Part shown: positions 18,248-28,197 of the stretch, piece after piece
Numbering within the stretch: position 1 is the stretch's first letter
Layout: the number at the start of each line of letters is the position of its first letter
Origin: Carboxylicivirga caseinilyticus
GTDB taxonomy: Bacteria > Bacteroidota > Bacteroidia > Bacteroidales > Marinilabiliaceae
Direction: 5' to 3'
DNA: 64,000 nucleotides
Assembly: GCA_025499705.1 (NCBI GenBank)
Contig: JAFMVE010000022.1
Span: forward strand, 1 to 64,000
Made by a program: the position numbers and the translations under genes
Notes under the pieces: generated by a model
Seen by the model: the letters and a program-made list of their open reading frames with translations, nothing else
Databases searched by the model: none
What the model was told of the DNA's origin: nothing

Positions 18248-20062
18248 ATGAAAAGAATAATATATATACTAATCATATTTTTTGCAGGTGTTCTAACATC
18301 ATGTGAAGATTATTTGGATGCTCCAACTCAATCTACGATGGATGAGTCTTTGATTTTTTCAAAGTTTGAATTAGCAAAGGGAGCTATTGATGGAATTAAA
18401 GAGCCTATGGGGCAGACCAACTCTTATCGTGGTCGTTTTTTAACCCACTATGGATCAAATACTGATATTGAATGGATTAATTCAACAAGTGCGAGTGCTC
18501 GTGGTGATTTATCCAGATATATAAATTCGACTACCAATACAGATATGAATCGCGATAATGTGTATTGGGCGATGTTATATAGAGGTATTGAACGAGCTAA
18601 TATTTGTATTCGTGGATTAAGAGCCTATGGAAGCCCTGAACCAGGTAATGAGATGGGACAATTATTAGGTGAAGCACTTACTTTAAGAGCTATTTATTAC
18701 TCTGACTTATTGAAAGCTCATGGTGATGTTGTGGCTCGTTTTGAACCTATAAGTACTGAGACGCTTTATCTGCCTAAATCAAACAGAGACGTTATTTATA
18801 AACAATTAATAGACGATTTGGAAGAAGCTGCTACATTAGTAGCCTGGCCAAATGAAACACAATTGACAGCAACTACAGAGAACGTAAATAAGGTTTTTGT
18901 AAAAGCTTTTCGTGCCCGTTTATGTTTGTGGGCTGCCGGATACTCTCAAAGAGGTGCAACTATCAGTCGTAGCTCAGATCCTGAATTATCTGTATCAACA
19001 TTATATCCGATTGCATTACAAGAGTGTAAAGAAATAATGGATCATGACGGAGATTATGTTTCTCTGGAATCTGACTTTGAAACGGTTTGGAGAAAAAACT
19101 GTGAAGAAGATATTTCAGCAGGAAATGAATCTTTATGGGAAGTTCCATTCTCTGAAGGTCGTGGTCGTCATTTATTTACTTATGGTGTGCTACATGATGA
19201 AGCTGATGGTTATACAGCTCAGCCAAGAGGCGGAACATATGGTCCACTTCCTACAGTTTTCTATGATTACGATGCTAAAGATACCCGCAGAGATGTAACC
19301 TGCGTTCCTTACGGATGGTATCGTTATGACAATGATAATGGTACAGTTCAACAATTGGAAGGTGTTAATACATGGTACTTTGGCAAGTGGAGATATGAAT
19401 GGATGAACAGAAGGGTGACATCTACCAATGATGATGGATTAAATAAAATCTATATGCGCTATGCTGAAGTGGTTTTGATGAGAGCTGAATTGGAGAATGA
19501 AATTAATGGTCCAACTGCCGCAGCTCCTTATTTAAAGAAAATCAGACAACGTGCATTTGAATCATCAGATTGGTCTTCAAAAGTTGATGACTATGTGAAT
19601 GCTCTTACTACTAAAGAAACAATGTTTGATGCCATTGTAAAAGAACACGGATATGAGTTTTGTGGTGAAATGGAACGTAAAATGGCATTAATTCGTTGGG
19701 GATTATTGAAATCTAAAATGGCCGAAGCTAAAGACAAAATGGATAATCTTCGAAATCAGACAGGTGAGTATGCTGATGTTCCTTCTGTAGTATATTACAA
19801 TGAAAATGTAATAGATAAGAATGTTTTTGGTTTGTCATTTAAATCAGTTGAATTGGATTGGTACGGATTGGAAAGAGGTGAAACAGATGATAAATCATCT
19901 GAATATACTTTCCAGGAAACATGGGTAAGTCCAACTAAGATAGATGATGATAAAATTGCTTCTTTATATACTAATGATCCGGATCAAAATCAATTCTGGC
20001 CTATCTGGCAGGTGTTTATTGATGCAAGTAATGGAATGTTAACAAATGATCCTCTTGAATAA
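18248..20062 (+). CDS. SusD-like surface glycan-binding lipoprotein
   Basis: This lipoprotein is the lid partner of SusC and captures oligosaccharide at the cell surface. The ATG at 18248 gives 604 residues with a canonical leader and lipobox (LTSCEDYLD). A TTG six codons upstream is less likely. The alpha-helical TPR-like core with loops such as RAIYYSDLLKAHGDV is typical of the SusD/RagB family, as is the C-terminal region with RMALIRWG-like text (KMALIRWG). The gene starts 18 bases after the SusC stop and is clearly in the same operon. Substrate is inferred to be pectic oligosaccharide from context. Confidence 0.95.
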   Translation: MKRIIYILIIFFAGVLTSCEDYLDAPTQSTMDESLIFSKFELAKGAIDGIKEPMGQTNSYRGRFLTHYGSNTDIEWINSTSASARGDLSRYINSTTNTDMNRDNVYWAMLYRGIERANICIRGLRAYGSPEPGNEMGQLLGEALTLRAIYYSDLLKAHGDVVARFEPISTETLYLPKSNRDVIYKQLIDDLEEAATLVAWPNETQLTATTENVNKVFVKAFRARLCLWAAGYSQRGATISRSSDPELSVSTLYPIALQECKEIMDHDGDYVSLESDFETVWRKNCEEDISAGNESLWEVPFSEGRGRHLFTYGVLHDEADGYTAQPRGGTYGPLPTVFYDYDAKDTRRDVTCVPYGWYRYDNDNGTVQQLEGVNTWYFGKWRYEWMNRRVTSTNDDGLNKIYMRYAEVVLMRAELENEINGPTAAAPYLKKIRQRAFESSDWSSKVDDYVNALTTKETMFDAIVKEHGYEFCGEMERKMALIRWGLLKSKMAEAKDKMDNLRNQTGEYADVPSVVYYNENVIDKNVFGLSFKSVELDWYGLERGETDDKSSEYTFQETWVSPTKIDDDKIASLYTNDPDQNQFWPIWQVFIDASNGMLTNDPLE

Positions 20063-20097
20063 GATTGTTTTATTAGAGAAAATTAAAAATGATACAC

Positions 20098-21684
20098 ATG
20101 AATAAAGCATTTAAATATATAGGATTGATGGGGATTGCTGCATTATTTGCACTCAATGCCTGTGATGATAATATTGATCCGGTGATTGAAGAATTAGAGT
20201 ACGAAAGGATTTTTACACCACTGGATCTGGAAGCACGCATAAGTAATCAAACCACTGTTTCGTTAAGTTGGATTGACAATAAAGGTGTTGATTCTTATGT
20301 GCTAGAGATTAGCGATGATAGTCTTGAATACAGTAATATTATTCATACTGCTGAAATTTTACCTGAAGAAATACCATATGTATATGATTTACCTGCAGGT
20401 GATAGTCAATATTCTGCTCGAGTAAAAGGTATTAGTAGTACAAATACCGATTCGAAATGGGCAACATTAGCATTTAAATCTTTGCCTGAAAACCTGTTTA
20501 ATAATTACGATATTGTAATGACAGGACTAGGTGAATTAACAATTAGCTGGACTCCAGGTAAAGCGGTTACTTCATTAGTATTTTATACCAGAGCTGGTGT
20601 AGAAGTATTTAGTGAAGATATTACTGCTGAGGAAATAGCGGCCGGATCTAAAAGTTTAACAGATGTTGCAAATGGAGATTATACTATTCAATTAATGAAT
20701 GGTGTAAAAACCAGGGGATTTCAGGATTATGTTTTAGAAGGTACTGTTTTGATTGATTCAGGTGCTGATCTCACTGCTGCAATTACCGCAGCATCGCCTG
20801 GCGATGTTATTATGCTTCAGGCAGGTGGACAGTATGGTTTTATTGGTGATTTTACAATTGATAAGAGTATCAAAATAAAAGGACTTGATGGAGATTTGCC
20901 AGTGTTATATTTAACATCAGGTGATCGTATGTTTTATGTTGGGTCAAGCCTAACGCCATCTGATTCATTGGTTTTTGAAAAACTGCATATGAATGGGTAT
21001 GTCGACTATATTGATGGTGGAAGTCAGATACGAGGGGTTTTTGATATGGAATCGGAAGCCTGTAATATTGGAGCAGTTAAATTCTTAAGCTGTGAGCTAC
21101 GAAACATGGGACGCCAAGTTATGCGTTTAAGAGGTGGATCAGACCAATATGTTGGTGAATTTGTTATTGACGATTGTATCATTAATGATTTAGGACGTAG
21201 CAGTGGAAGTTATGGTGTATTCTGTGCAACAGAAACAAATACAAATGCCGGAGTTGTTAAAATAACCAATTCTACATTAAGTAATTTTGTTTGCCATTTT
21301 ATTCGTTATGATGATGCTACTTTAGGCAAGAGTATTATAGTTGAGGACTGTACATTTAATAAAGTGCCATTTGCCTCTGGCAGGTACTTAATGGATGTTA
21401 GAAATGCTGTACTATCAGAAGGAATTGAAGTAACAAACTGTATTTTCGGTAATACATCATATGGTGATGAGCCATCAATATCCGGAATCAGAGCCGCTGA
21501 CGGAGTAACCGTTTCTGTTTCAAATAGCTTTGCTACAACAGATTTTGTTAATTCTGGATATTCAATAGTTGAAATGTGCTCTTCTACTGGAGGAACATCA
21601 ACAGAATTATGGGTAAATCCTGATAATGAAGATTTCTCTTTTATTACAGAAGGAATTGAAGCAGGTGACCCTCGCTGGTATTAA
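20098..21684 (+). CDS. DUF4957/DUF5123-type surface lipoprotein, probable pectin-binding protein
   Basis: The 528-residue protein (ATG at 20098; an ATG three codons earlier is also possible) has a lipobox (LNAC), one or two fibronectin-III-like domains (about 30-225) and a C-terminal right-handed beta-helix (about 235-528). The helix and the closing AGDPRWY resemble the DUF4957/DUF5123 proteins often found directly after SusD in pectin loci. By position it is the third surface component and probably binds glycan. A beta-helix could also hide a lyase, but no PL1, PL9 or GH28 catalytic motif is seen. An intrinsic terminator follows, ending the first transcription block. Confidence 0.8.
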   Translation: MNKAFKYIGLMGIAALFALNACDDNIDPVIEELEYERIFTPLDLEARISNQTTVSLSWIDNKGVDSYVLEISDDSLEYSNIIHTAEILPEEIPYVYDLPAGDSQYSARVKGISSTNTDSKWATLAFKSLPENLFNNYDIVMTGLGELTISWTPGKAVTSLVFYTRAGVEVFSEDITAEEIAAGSKSLTDVANGDYTIQLMNGVKTRGFQDYVLEGTVLIDSGADLTAAITAASPGDVIMLQAGGQYGFIGDFTIDKSIKIKGLDGDLPVLYLTSGDRMFYVGSSLTPSDSLVFEKLHMNGYVDYIDGGSQIRGVFDMESEACNIGAVKFLSCELRNMGRQVMRLRGGSDQYVGEFVIDDCIINDLGRSSGSYGVFCATETNTNAGVVKITNSTLSNFVCHFIRYDDATLGKSIIVEDCTFNKVPFASGRYLMDVRNAVLSEGIEVTNCIFGNTSYGDEPSISGIRAADGVTVSVSNSFATTDFVNSGYSIVEMCSSTGGTSTELWVNPDNEDFSFITEGIEAGDPRWY

Positions 21685-21703
21685 ATTGTATTTATAATTT
21701 ATT

Positions 21704-21734
21704 GGGCGCATCCGATTTGGATGTGCCCATTTTT
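21704..21734 (+). terminator. Rho-independent terminator after the SusCD block
   Basis: A 10-bp stem (GGGCGCATCC at 21704-21713, GGATGTGCCC at 21719-21728, one G-U pair) with a 5-base loop is followed by a run of five T. It lies 20 bases after the DUF5123-type gene and separates it from the second PL1 gene. Confidence 0.8.
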
Positions 21735-21774
21735 ACTATTCATCTATTATTGAAGTAATTTTACATTGTATTTT

Positions 21775-23487
21775 ATGAAAAGGTATCTTTCAAAGGTTCT
21801 ATTGTGTTGTTTGATTGTTTTTAGTGCGTGTTCAGATAAAAAGGATTCTAATGAAGAACCTTCTACAATCAAAATAGAGTTTACTAATCCAAACCCGCTA
21901 TCAGTTGATATTTCAACTTATAAGCCTGTTATATCAGGTGTTATTACATCCGAAAATGCATTGGTAAGTATCAAAGCATTCAAATTAAATGGTACAACAG
22001 AAACTGTTTTAGAAGAAAGTTCTATAAATGATGGTAGTTTGGTATACAATTTCAGTTATACAATGTCATATCAAAGCACTACAACCGGTGTCAGGGTTGA
22101 GGCATATGATGAAATGGGCCAGAAAAAAACAGAAACGTTAGTCATTAATGTTGAAAGCTCAACAGCTGTTGATCCGCAACCTATTGGAACCGTAGATGCT
22201 TTCCCCGGAGCTGAAGGCTTTGGGCGATATACAACCGGAGGAAGGGGAGGTAGAATTTTCTTTGTTGAAAATTTACTGGATGATAATCAACCCGGATGTT
22301 TGCGTTATGCAATAAATCAGTCTGGTGCCCGAACCATTATTTTTAGGGTTTCAGGAACTATACATTTAAACTCACCTTTAGTAATTAGTCAGAATAATTT
22401 AACCATTGCAGGGCAGTCTGCGCCTGGTGATGGTATTTGCATTGCAGGTGATTATATGCAGATTAAAGACAATTTAGAAAATGTAATTATAAGATATATT
22501 CGTTTCAGAGCAGCCAAAGGAACTGGTGAATATGATTCGGCCTGGGGACGTAACTGCAAAAATATTATCATTGATCACTGTTCTTTCAGTTGGGGTAATG
22601 ATGAGGTTGCCAGTTTCTATGATAATACTGATTTTACAATGCAATGGTGTATTATAAGTGAAAGCTTTTATCGGTCAACTCATCCCAAAGGAGATCATGG
22701 ATATGGAGGTATCTGGGGTGGTATGGGAGCTACTTTTCATCATAATCTGATTGCTCATCATACCAGTAGAAATCCAAGATTTTGTGGAGCCAGGTATCAC
22801 ATTGATACAAGAGATACAGAAATAGTGGATTTTCGAAATAATGTGATTTATAATTGGGGATACAACAGTAGTTATGGTGGAGAAATGGGCCAGCATAATA
22901 TGGTGAACAACTATTATAAATCAGGACCGGCTAATGAAAAATATCCAAACAGAATTGTTGAAATAACAGATATTAGTACTGATTATCCATATTACAGTAA
23001 ATGGTATATTGATGGTAATTATGTCGATGGTTATCCTGATATCACAGCCGATAACTGGGCTGGAGGAGTTCAGGGACTGAACGGTACTGTTGTGAAAGCT
23101 TACACACCTTTTGATTTTGGTGTTATTAAAACTGATACACCTGAGGATGCTTTTGTTAAAGTATTGGCAGATGCAGGTGCTAGTTTAGCAAGAGATGTTG
23201 TGGATTCGCGCATTGTACATGAAACAGAAATGGGCATAACCACGTATCAAGGAGTTTACGGACCTGGAATTATTGATTCGGAAAATGATACTGAAGGATA
23301 TCCGGTTTTGGAGCAATATAATGAAATAACAGACAATGATAATGATGGGATGAATGATGAATGGGAGTCTGCAAATGGTCTGGATCCAACAGATCCATCT
23401 GATCAAAAAGGGAAAACATTAGATGATAATTTCACTAACCTGGAGGTTTATCTGAATTATTTAATTGAGCAAAAGAATAGTAACTAA
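21775..23487 (+). CDS. Pectate lyase (PL1) with extra N-terminal beta domain, lipoprotein
   Basis: This is the second PL1 lyase of the locus. From the ATG at 21775 it has 570 residues: lipobox (VFSAC), an Ig-like beta domain (about 30-140), then the catalytic beta-helix beginning FPGAEGFGRYTTGGRGG. The SRNPR motif is at about 331-335, and a C-terminal NDNDGMNDEWE calcium-loop-like stretch is present. The extra N-terminal domain, absent from the first PL1, may position the enzyme away from the membrane or bind glycan. It lies after a terminator and before uxaB. Its stop codon lies inside a strong hairpin. Confidence 0.92.
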   Translation: MKRYLSKVLLCCLIVFSACSDKKDSNEEPSTIKIEFTNPNPLSVDISTYKPVISGVITSENALVSIKAFKLNGTTETVLEESSINDGSLVYNFSYTMSYQSTTTGVRVEAYDEMGQKKTETLVINVESSTAVDPQPIGTVDAFPGAEGFGRYTTGGRGGRIFFVENLLDDNQPGCLRYAINQSGARTIIFRVSGTIHLNSPLVISQNNLTIAGQSAPGDGICIAGDYMQIKDNLENVIIRYIRFRAAKGTGEYDSAWGRNCKNIIIDHCSFSWGNDEVASFYDNTDFTMQWCIISESFYRSTHPKGDHGYGGIWGGMGATFHHNLIAHHTSRNPRFCGARYHIDTRDTEIVDFRNNVIYNWGYNSSYGGEMGQHNMVNNYYKSGPANEKYPNRIVEITDISTDYPYYSKWYIDGNYVDGYPDITADNWAGGVQGLNGTVVKAYTPFDFGVIKTDTPEDAFVKVLADAGASLARDVVDSRIVHETEMGITTYQGVYGPGIIDSENDTEGYPVLEQYNEITDNDNDGMNDEWESANGLDPTDPSDQKGKTLDDNFTNLEVYLNYLIEQKNSN

Positions 23488-23500
23488 ATAGTTACTATTC
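23475..23500 (+). terminator. Perfect 11-bp hairpin overlapping the PL1 stop codon
   Basis: GAATAGTAACT at 23475-23485 pairs perfectly with AGTTACTATTC at 23490-23500 across a 4-base loop. The stop codon lies in the stem and loop. No T-run follows, so it may be a transcript 3' end stabiliser or weak terminator rather than a classical terminator. Confidence 0.5.
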
Positions 23501-23509
23501 GCTAATCAT

Positions 23510-23531
23510 GTGTTCTGATTAAAATGAACAC
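23510..23531. promoter_or_regulatory. Inverted repeat upstream of uxaB (possible operator 1)
   Basis: GTGTTC at 23510-23515 and GAACAC at 23526-23531 are perfect complements separated by 10 bases, in the 194-base gap before uxaB. This could be a binding site for a dimeric regulator. Confidence 0.35.
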
Positions 23532-23576
23532 GATAATAAGGGAAAACAACACTTCGTAATCAATTTTTATCTGTGG

Positions 23577-23595
23577 CAGAATACCAATTATTCTG
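23577..23595. promoter_or_regulatory. Palindrome upstream of uxaB (possible operator 2)
   Basis: CAGAATA at 23577-23583 and TATTCTG at 23589-23595 form a perfect 7-bp inverted repeat with a 5-base centre, about 86 bases before uxaB. It is a candidate operator. The regulator is unknown, and I did not find the same sequence elsewhere in the window. Confidence 0.4.
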
Positions 23596-23681
23596 TACGC
23601 AATTCCATATTTTTTATCTGAAAAGGGTATTTATTTGCACTTCGATCCTAATAGGCTAGTGACAAACAAACAAAACTAGAT

Positions 23682-25118
23682 ATGCAGAAATTAAGTAACG
23701 AAACATTAAAACGTGAAGAGTATCCCGTAAAAATTTTACAATTCGGGGAGGGTAATTTTTTAAGGGCTTTTGTTGATTGGATGATCAATAAAGCAAACAA
23801 AGAGATTGGTTTTAACAGAGGAGTAGCAATAGTGCAGCCATTAGAGAATGGTTTGGTGCCAATGCTGAAAGAACAGGATTGTCTTTACCATGTAAAGCTC
23901 GAAGGGATGAAAGATGGTAACCCCATTACACAAACAGAGTTGGTCGATGCTGTTCAGGATGCATTAAATCCATATAGCGAATACGAAAAGTACCAGCAAT
24001 ATTTTTTAAGTCCTGAACTGGAACTGGTTGTTTCAAACACTACAGAGGCTGGTATCTCAAGAGTGGAGAATGAGGATATTTATGCTAAGCCTCCAAAATC
24101 ATTTCCGGGCAAGGTATGTCAGTTGTTGTATCAACGATATGAACATTTTAACGGAGCAGCTGATAAAGGCATTACTTTCTTTTGCTGTGAGCTGATTGAT
24201 AAAAATGCTACAGTACTGAAGGAAATTGTATTTGAATTAGCTGAACAAAATAACCTGGGAGAAGGGTTCATTAACTGGTTAAACGAAAGCTGTAATTTCT
24301 GCAGTACGCTGGTTGACCGCATTGTTACAGGTTTTCCAAAAGATAATATCAAAGAGATTCAGGCTGAATTAGGTTACGAAGATAACCTGGTTGTGGTAGG
24401 TGAATATTTTCATTTATGGGCTATTGAGGCACCGGATCATGTAAGGGAACAATTTCCGTTCGACAAAGCAGGTTTAAATGTTGTTTGGTTGAATGACATG
24501 ACCAAATTCCGAGATAAGAAAGTGCGCATTTTAAATGGTTCACATTCTGCAATGGTTGCCTTAAGTATGCTAAGCGGATATCAAACTGTAATGGAGGCTT
24601 TTAATGATGAGACCATTTCAGAATTCATCCAAAACATGGTAAGTGAAGAGGTGAGTCCTAATATCGCAGGAGACAAAGAGGCGCTCAAAGTTTTTGCAGA
24701 CGAAATTCTGGAACGTTTCTATAATCCATACATTAAGCATTACCTTAAGGATATTTCATTAAACTCTATATCAAAATGGGTAACCCGCGATTATCCTTCA
24801 TTAATCGATTCATTTAATCGGACAGGAGAATTGCCAAAGCGATTAACTTTATCATTAGCAGCCTTGATTACTTTGTATAAAGGTGAATACAACGGTTTGT
24901 CATTTAGTATTACAGACACTCCCGAATATGTTCAATTTATTCAGAACGAATGGAGTAGTGCTAAAAGTGTGAATGAGAAAGTGGAAACTATTTTATCAAA
25001 TAAGGAAGTCTGGGGTGTAGATTTTACAGCTATTGATGACCTTATTGCTGAAGTAGCAACATATGTTAATGCCATCTTAGCAGAAGGTATTGCAACTGTA
25101 TTGAAAAAAGTAGCATAA
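23682..25118 (+). CDS. uxaB: Tagaturonate reductase (altronate oxidoreductase)
   Basis: UxaB reduces D-tagaturonate to D-altronate with NADH in the cytoplasm, the second step of the classical galacturonate route. The 478-residue protein shows the long-chain mannitol dehydrogenase family plan: a nucleotide-binding start with GEGNFLRAFVDWMI (about 21-35) and the catalytic block KVRILNGSHSAM (about 281-292). It is followed 3 bases later by uxaA, so the two successive enzymes are co-expressed. Within the family, fructuronate reductase (UxuB) is the main alternative, but an SDR in the minus-strand operon already fits that role and pairing with altronate dehydratase favours UxaB. Confidence 0.93.
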   Translation: MQKLSNETLKREEYPVKILQFGEGNFLRAFVDWMINKANKEIGFNRGVAIVQPLENGLVPMLKEQDCLYHVKLEGMKDGNPITQTELVDAVQDALNPYSEYEKYQQYFLSPELELVVSNTTEAGISRVENEDIYAKPPKSFPGKVCQLLYQRYEHFNGAADKGITFFCCELIDKNATVLKEIVFELAEQNNLGEGFINWLNESCNFCSTLVDRIVTGFPKDNIKEIQAELGYEDNLVVVGEYFHLWAIEAPDHVREQFPFDKAGLNVVWLNDMTKFRDKKVRILNGSHSAMVALSMLSGYQTVMEAFNDETISEFIQNMVSEEVSPNIAGDKEALKVFADEILERFYNPYIKHYLKDISLNSISKWVTRDYPSLIDSFNRTGELPKRLTLSLAALITLYKGEYNGLSFSITDTPEYVQFIQNEWSSAKSVNEKVETILSNKEVWGVDFTAIDDLIAEVATYVNAILAEGIATVLKKVA

Positions 25119-25121
25119 ATA

Positions 25122-26609
25122 ATGAAGAACAGTATTAAAATTCACCCTGATGACAGTGTAGTGATTGCTTTGGAAGCAATCAGTAAAGGGGATTTGATTT
25201 TAGTTGAAGGGAATGAAATTGTGGTGAATGATGATGTTCCACAAGGGCATAAAATAGCGATAAAATCAATCAATAAAGGCGAGCATATATTAAAATATGC
25301 TGCCTCAATTGGTATCGCTCAGGCCGATATAAAAGTGGGTGATCATATTCATGTTCATAATTTACGTACCGGTTTAGGTGATAACCTGGCATACTGTTAC
25401 AATCCAAACGGGAAAGAAATACAAAGTTCTGCTGAAGGATTAACATTCAATGGATATCAAAGAGCAAACGGAGATGTTGGTATTAGAAATGAGTTATGGA
25501 TAGTACCAACCGTTGGATGTGTAAATGGTCAGGCTCGCTTAATAGCCAATCAGTTAAAACAAGAAGCTGATTTATCACACATCGATGATGTGGTGGTTTT
25601 AGGTCATCAGTATGGTTGTTCGCAGTTAGGAGATGATCATAGTAATACCCAAAGAGCCTTGTCGCAATTAATCAAGCATCCTAACGCAGGAGCAGTTCTG
25701 GTATTAGGACTTGGGTGTGAGAATAATCAGATCTCATCATTAAAAGAGGTGATTGGCGATTACAACGAAAGTCGTATTCGATTTTTGATTGCGCAAGAAG
25801 TAGAAGATGAGGTAGAGGTTGGTCTTGAAATGGTTAAGGAACTTGCTGAATTAATGAAGCAGGATAGCCGTACAGCCCAACCTGTGTCTAAACTACGTAT
25901 TGGTTTAAAATGCGGTGGCAGCGATGGTTTCTCTGGTATTACTGCAAATCCTTTATTGGGACGTTTCTCAGATTGGTTGGTAGGTCAGGGTGGTACAACT
26001 GTTCTGACTGAAGTGCCCGAAATGTTTGGTGCTGAAACCTTATTGATGGACAGGGCCGATTCGGAAAGTGTTTTTGATAAGACTGTTTCGATGATTAATG
26101 GCTTTAAGGATTATTTTCGTCGTCACGATCAACCAATTTACGAAAATCCTTCTCCTGGAAATAAGAATGGTGGAATTACTACTCTGGAAGAGAAATCTTT
26201 GGGGTGTGTTCAGAAAGGTGGTACAGCCATTGTAACCGATGTACTTGATTATGCTGATCCGATTGTCAAGAATGGATTGAATTTACTTTGGTCACCTGGT
26301 AATGATTTGGTTGCAGCTTCTGCACTGGGATTCTCAGGTTGCCAAATGGTACTATTTACTACCGGAAGAGGAACTCCGTTCGGAAGCTTTGTGCCAACAG
26401 TAAAAGTAGCCACCAATACCCAACTATTCGAGCATAAATCGAAATGGATGGACTTTAATGCAGGTGTGCTGGTTGAAGGTGCAGATATGAATGAAGTTCG
26501 TAAAGACTTTACAAATTATCTGATTGAAGTTGCCAACGGAAAGAAATTAAATCACGAAATAACAGATTTTAAGGAAATAGCCATTTTTAAGAGTGGTGTT
26601 ACATTATAA
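25122..26609 (+). CDS. uxaA: Altronate dehydratase
   Basis: UxaA dehydrates D-altronate to 2-keto-3-deoxygluconate. The 495-residue protein contains both parts of the family in one chain: an N-terminal SAF domain (about 1-95, with DHIHVHNL) and the large C-terminal domain with GCVNGQAR, GHQYGCSQLGDD and KCGGSDGFSGITANP. The conserved Cys and His residues suit a metal-dependent dehydratase. It follows uxaB by 3 bases and precedes a pectate lyase gene, so this short block joins intracellular galacturonate catabolism to pectin depolymerisation. Confidence 0.95.
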   Translation: MKNSIKIHPDDSVVIALEAISKGDLILVEGNEIVVNDDVPQGHKIAIKSINKGEHILKYAASIGIAQADIKVGDHIHVHNLRTGLGDNLAYCYNPNGKEIQSSAEGLTFNGYQRANGDVGIRNELWIVPTVGCVNGQARLIANQLKQEADLSHIDDVVVLGHQYGCSQLGDDHSNTQRALSQLIKHPNAGAVLVLGLGCENNQISSLKEVIGDYNESRIRFLIAQEVEDEVEVGLEMVKELAELMKQDSRTAQPVSKLRIGLKCGGSDGFSGITANPLLGRFSDWLVGQGGTTVLTEVPEMFGAETLLMDRADSESVFDKTVSMINGFKDYFRRHDQPIYENPSPGNKNGGITTLEEKSLGCVQKGGTAIVTDVLDYADPIVKNGLNLLWSPGNDLVAASALGFSGCQMVLFTTGRGTPFGSFVPTVKVATNTQLFEHKSKWMDFNAGVLVEGADMNEVRKDFTNYLIEVANGKKLNHEITDFKEIAIFKSGVTL

Positions 26610-26656
26610 GCGCAATTACAACAACCTGCTTAAATTGTAAATAATACCTGATTGTT

Positions 26657-28171
26657 ATGAAAAAAATAATTCTGACAGCATTTATGGTTTTGCTGACAAT
26701 GGGAATGGTTAAGGCCACAGACTATTATGTAGCAAAAACAGGCAGCGATTCCAATACAGGAACATCGTTGGATTCACCTCTTGCTAATGTTACAACAGCC
26801 ATTAGTAAGGCAGTAGCAGGTGATGTAATTTATATTCGTGAAGGAGAGTATAAATACTCGACTAAAATAAGCCTGAGTCGGAGTGGAACTGCAGCTAATC
26901 CAATTCAGATGATGGCTTATCAGAACGAAAAAGTGATCATCGATTTCTCGCAAATGGCACTTGATAGTGGTAACCGGGGATTTAGTTTGAGTGGTCAGTA
27001 TTGGATCATTAAAGGTTTGACCATCCGCAGAGCAGGTGATAACGGAATGTTTATTTCCGGAAGTTACAACACCGTTGAAAACTGTATTTTTTACGAGCAT
27101 CAGGATACGGGTCTTCAACTGGGAAATGGTGCTTCTGAAAATAATATTATCAACTGCGATAGCTACGGAAATGCTGATCCAACAGATTATGGTGATGCTG
27201 ATGGATTCGCCTGTAAAATGGATGTTGGAAACAATAACTATTTCTATGGATGTCGTTCATGGCTGAATGTAGATGATGGCTGGGACGGTTATTTGCGTGG
27301 GACAGATGATGTTTATACTGTTTTGGAGAACTGCTGGACATGGCGAAATGGATATTTCCTGAACGGAACAGATGCAGGAGCAAGTGCTAATGGAAATGGA
27401 TTTAAAGTTGGTGGAAGTGATGATAAAACGTTGATGCATAATTTTACCCTAATCAATTGTGTTGCTTTCGATAATAAAGCAAAGGGATTTGATCAGAATA
27501 ACAATAAGGGTGATATGTATTTCTATAACGGAACATCGTATCGGAATAAAGGAAATAATTATTCTATTCCTTCAGCAGTTAATTCAGCCAAAGAAGCTGA
27601 GGTTGTCAATTGTATTTCAGTAGAAGGAAGCAATAAAGTAAGCTTGACTTCAAGTGTATTGCAACAAACCAATAGCTGGAATGGGTTCACCTGTAATTCG
27701 GCTGATTTTGTTAGCCTCGATACGACGGGTGTTACCGGTCCGCGACAAGCAGATGGTAGCCTTCCTGATCTGGATGTTTTTAAACTGGTCCAGGGAAGCG
27801 ATCTGATTGATGGTGGCACTGATTTAGGTTATGATTTTTATGATGATGCTCCGGATTTAGGAGCCTTTGAAACCAACTACAATCAAACCGGGATATTTAG
27901 TCCTGTAAACGAGATTGATTACGAACTGTTTTTACATGGTAATCCTGTTACATCCAAAGTAAGATTTAGTTATCAGGCAGGTGAATTACCTTTAAAAGTA
28001 ACGGTTAATGTGGTATCACTTAATGGAAGCGTTATAGAATCTGTTAATTTGCCTGCTAAAGCATCAAGATGTTATGGCGAAGTTGATATAAATGCATGTT
28101 CGAATGGTATGTATATTCTTCAATTAGTATCGTCTAAAGGAATGCAGAGCAAATTGTTTGTTAAGCAATAA
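26657..28171 (+). CDS. Pectate lyase (PL9) with T9SS sorting tail
   Basis: This secreted lyase cleaves homogalacturonan. The 504-residue protein has a signal peptide (about 1-21), a right-handed beta-helix (about 25-405) and a C-terminal T9SS type A tail (about 420-504, ending GMYILQLVSSKGMQSKLFVKQ-like text). The PL9 residues line up well with the characterised Pel9A enzyme: calcium ligands Asp182, Asp206, Asp207 and Asp210, and the likely base Lys250 in NGFKVGG. The 24-residue gap from 182 to 206 and the DDxxD pattern match that family. The T9SS tail means it is exported by a route different from the lipoprotein PL1 enzymes. A terminator follows. Confidence 0.93.
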   Translation: MKKIILTAFMVLLTMGMVKATDYYVAKTGSDSNTGTSLDSPLANVTTAISKAVAGDVIYIREGEYKYSTKISLSRSGTAANPIQMMAYQNEKVIIDFSQMALDSGNRGFSLSGQYWIIKGLTIRRAGDNGMFISGSYNTVENCIFYEHQDTGLQLGNGASENNIINCDSYGNADPTDYGDADGFACKMDVGNNNYFYGCRSWLNVDDGWDGYLRGTDDVYTVLENCWTWRNGYFLNGTDAGASANGNGFKVGGSDDKTLMHNFTLINCVAFDNKAKGFDQNNNKGDMYFYNGTSYRNKGNNYSIPSAVNSAKEAEVVNCISVEGSNKVSLTSSVLQQTNSWNGFTCNSADFVSLDTTGVTGPRQADGSLPDLDVFKLVQGSDLIDGGTDLGYDFYDDAPDLGAFETNYNQTGIFSPVNEIDYELFLHGNPVTSKVRFSYQAGELPLKVTVNVVSLNGSVIESVNLPAKASRCYGEVDINACSNGMYILQLVSSKGMQSKLFVKQ

Positions 28172-28197
28172 TTACCCATAATTAATAATAGAGAAAT

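Noticed and set aside
26774-27819. Several open frames antisense or out of frame within the PL9 gene
   Set aside because: They overlap a gene with full family residues and show no domain of their own.
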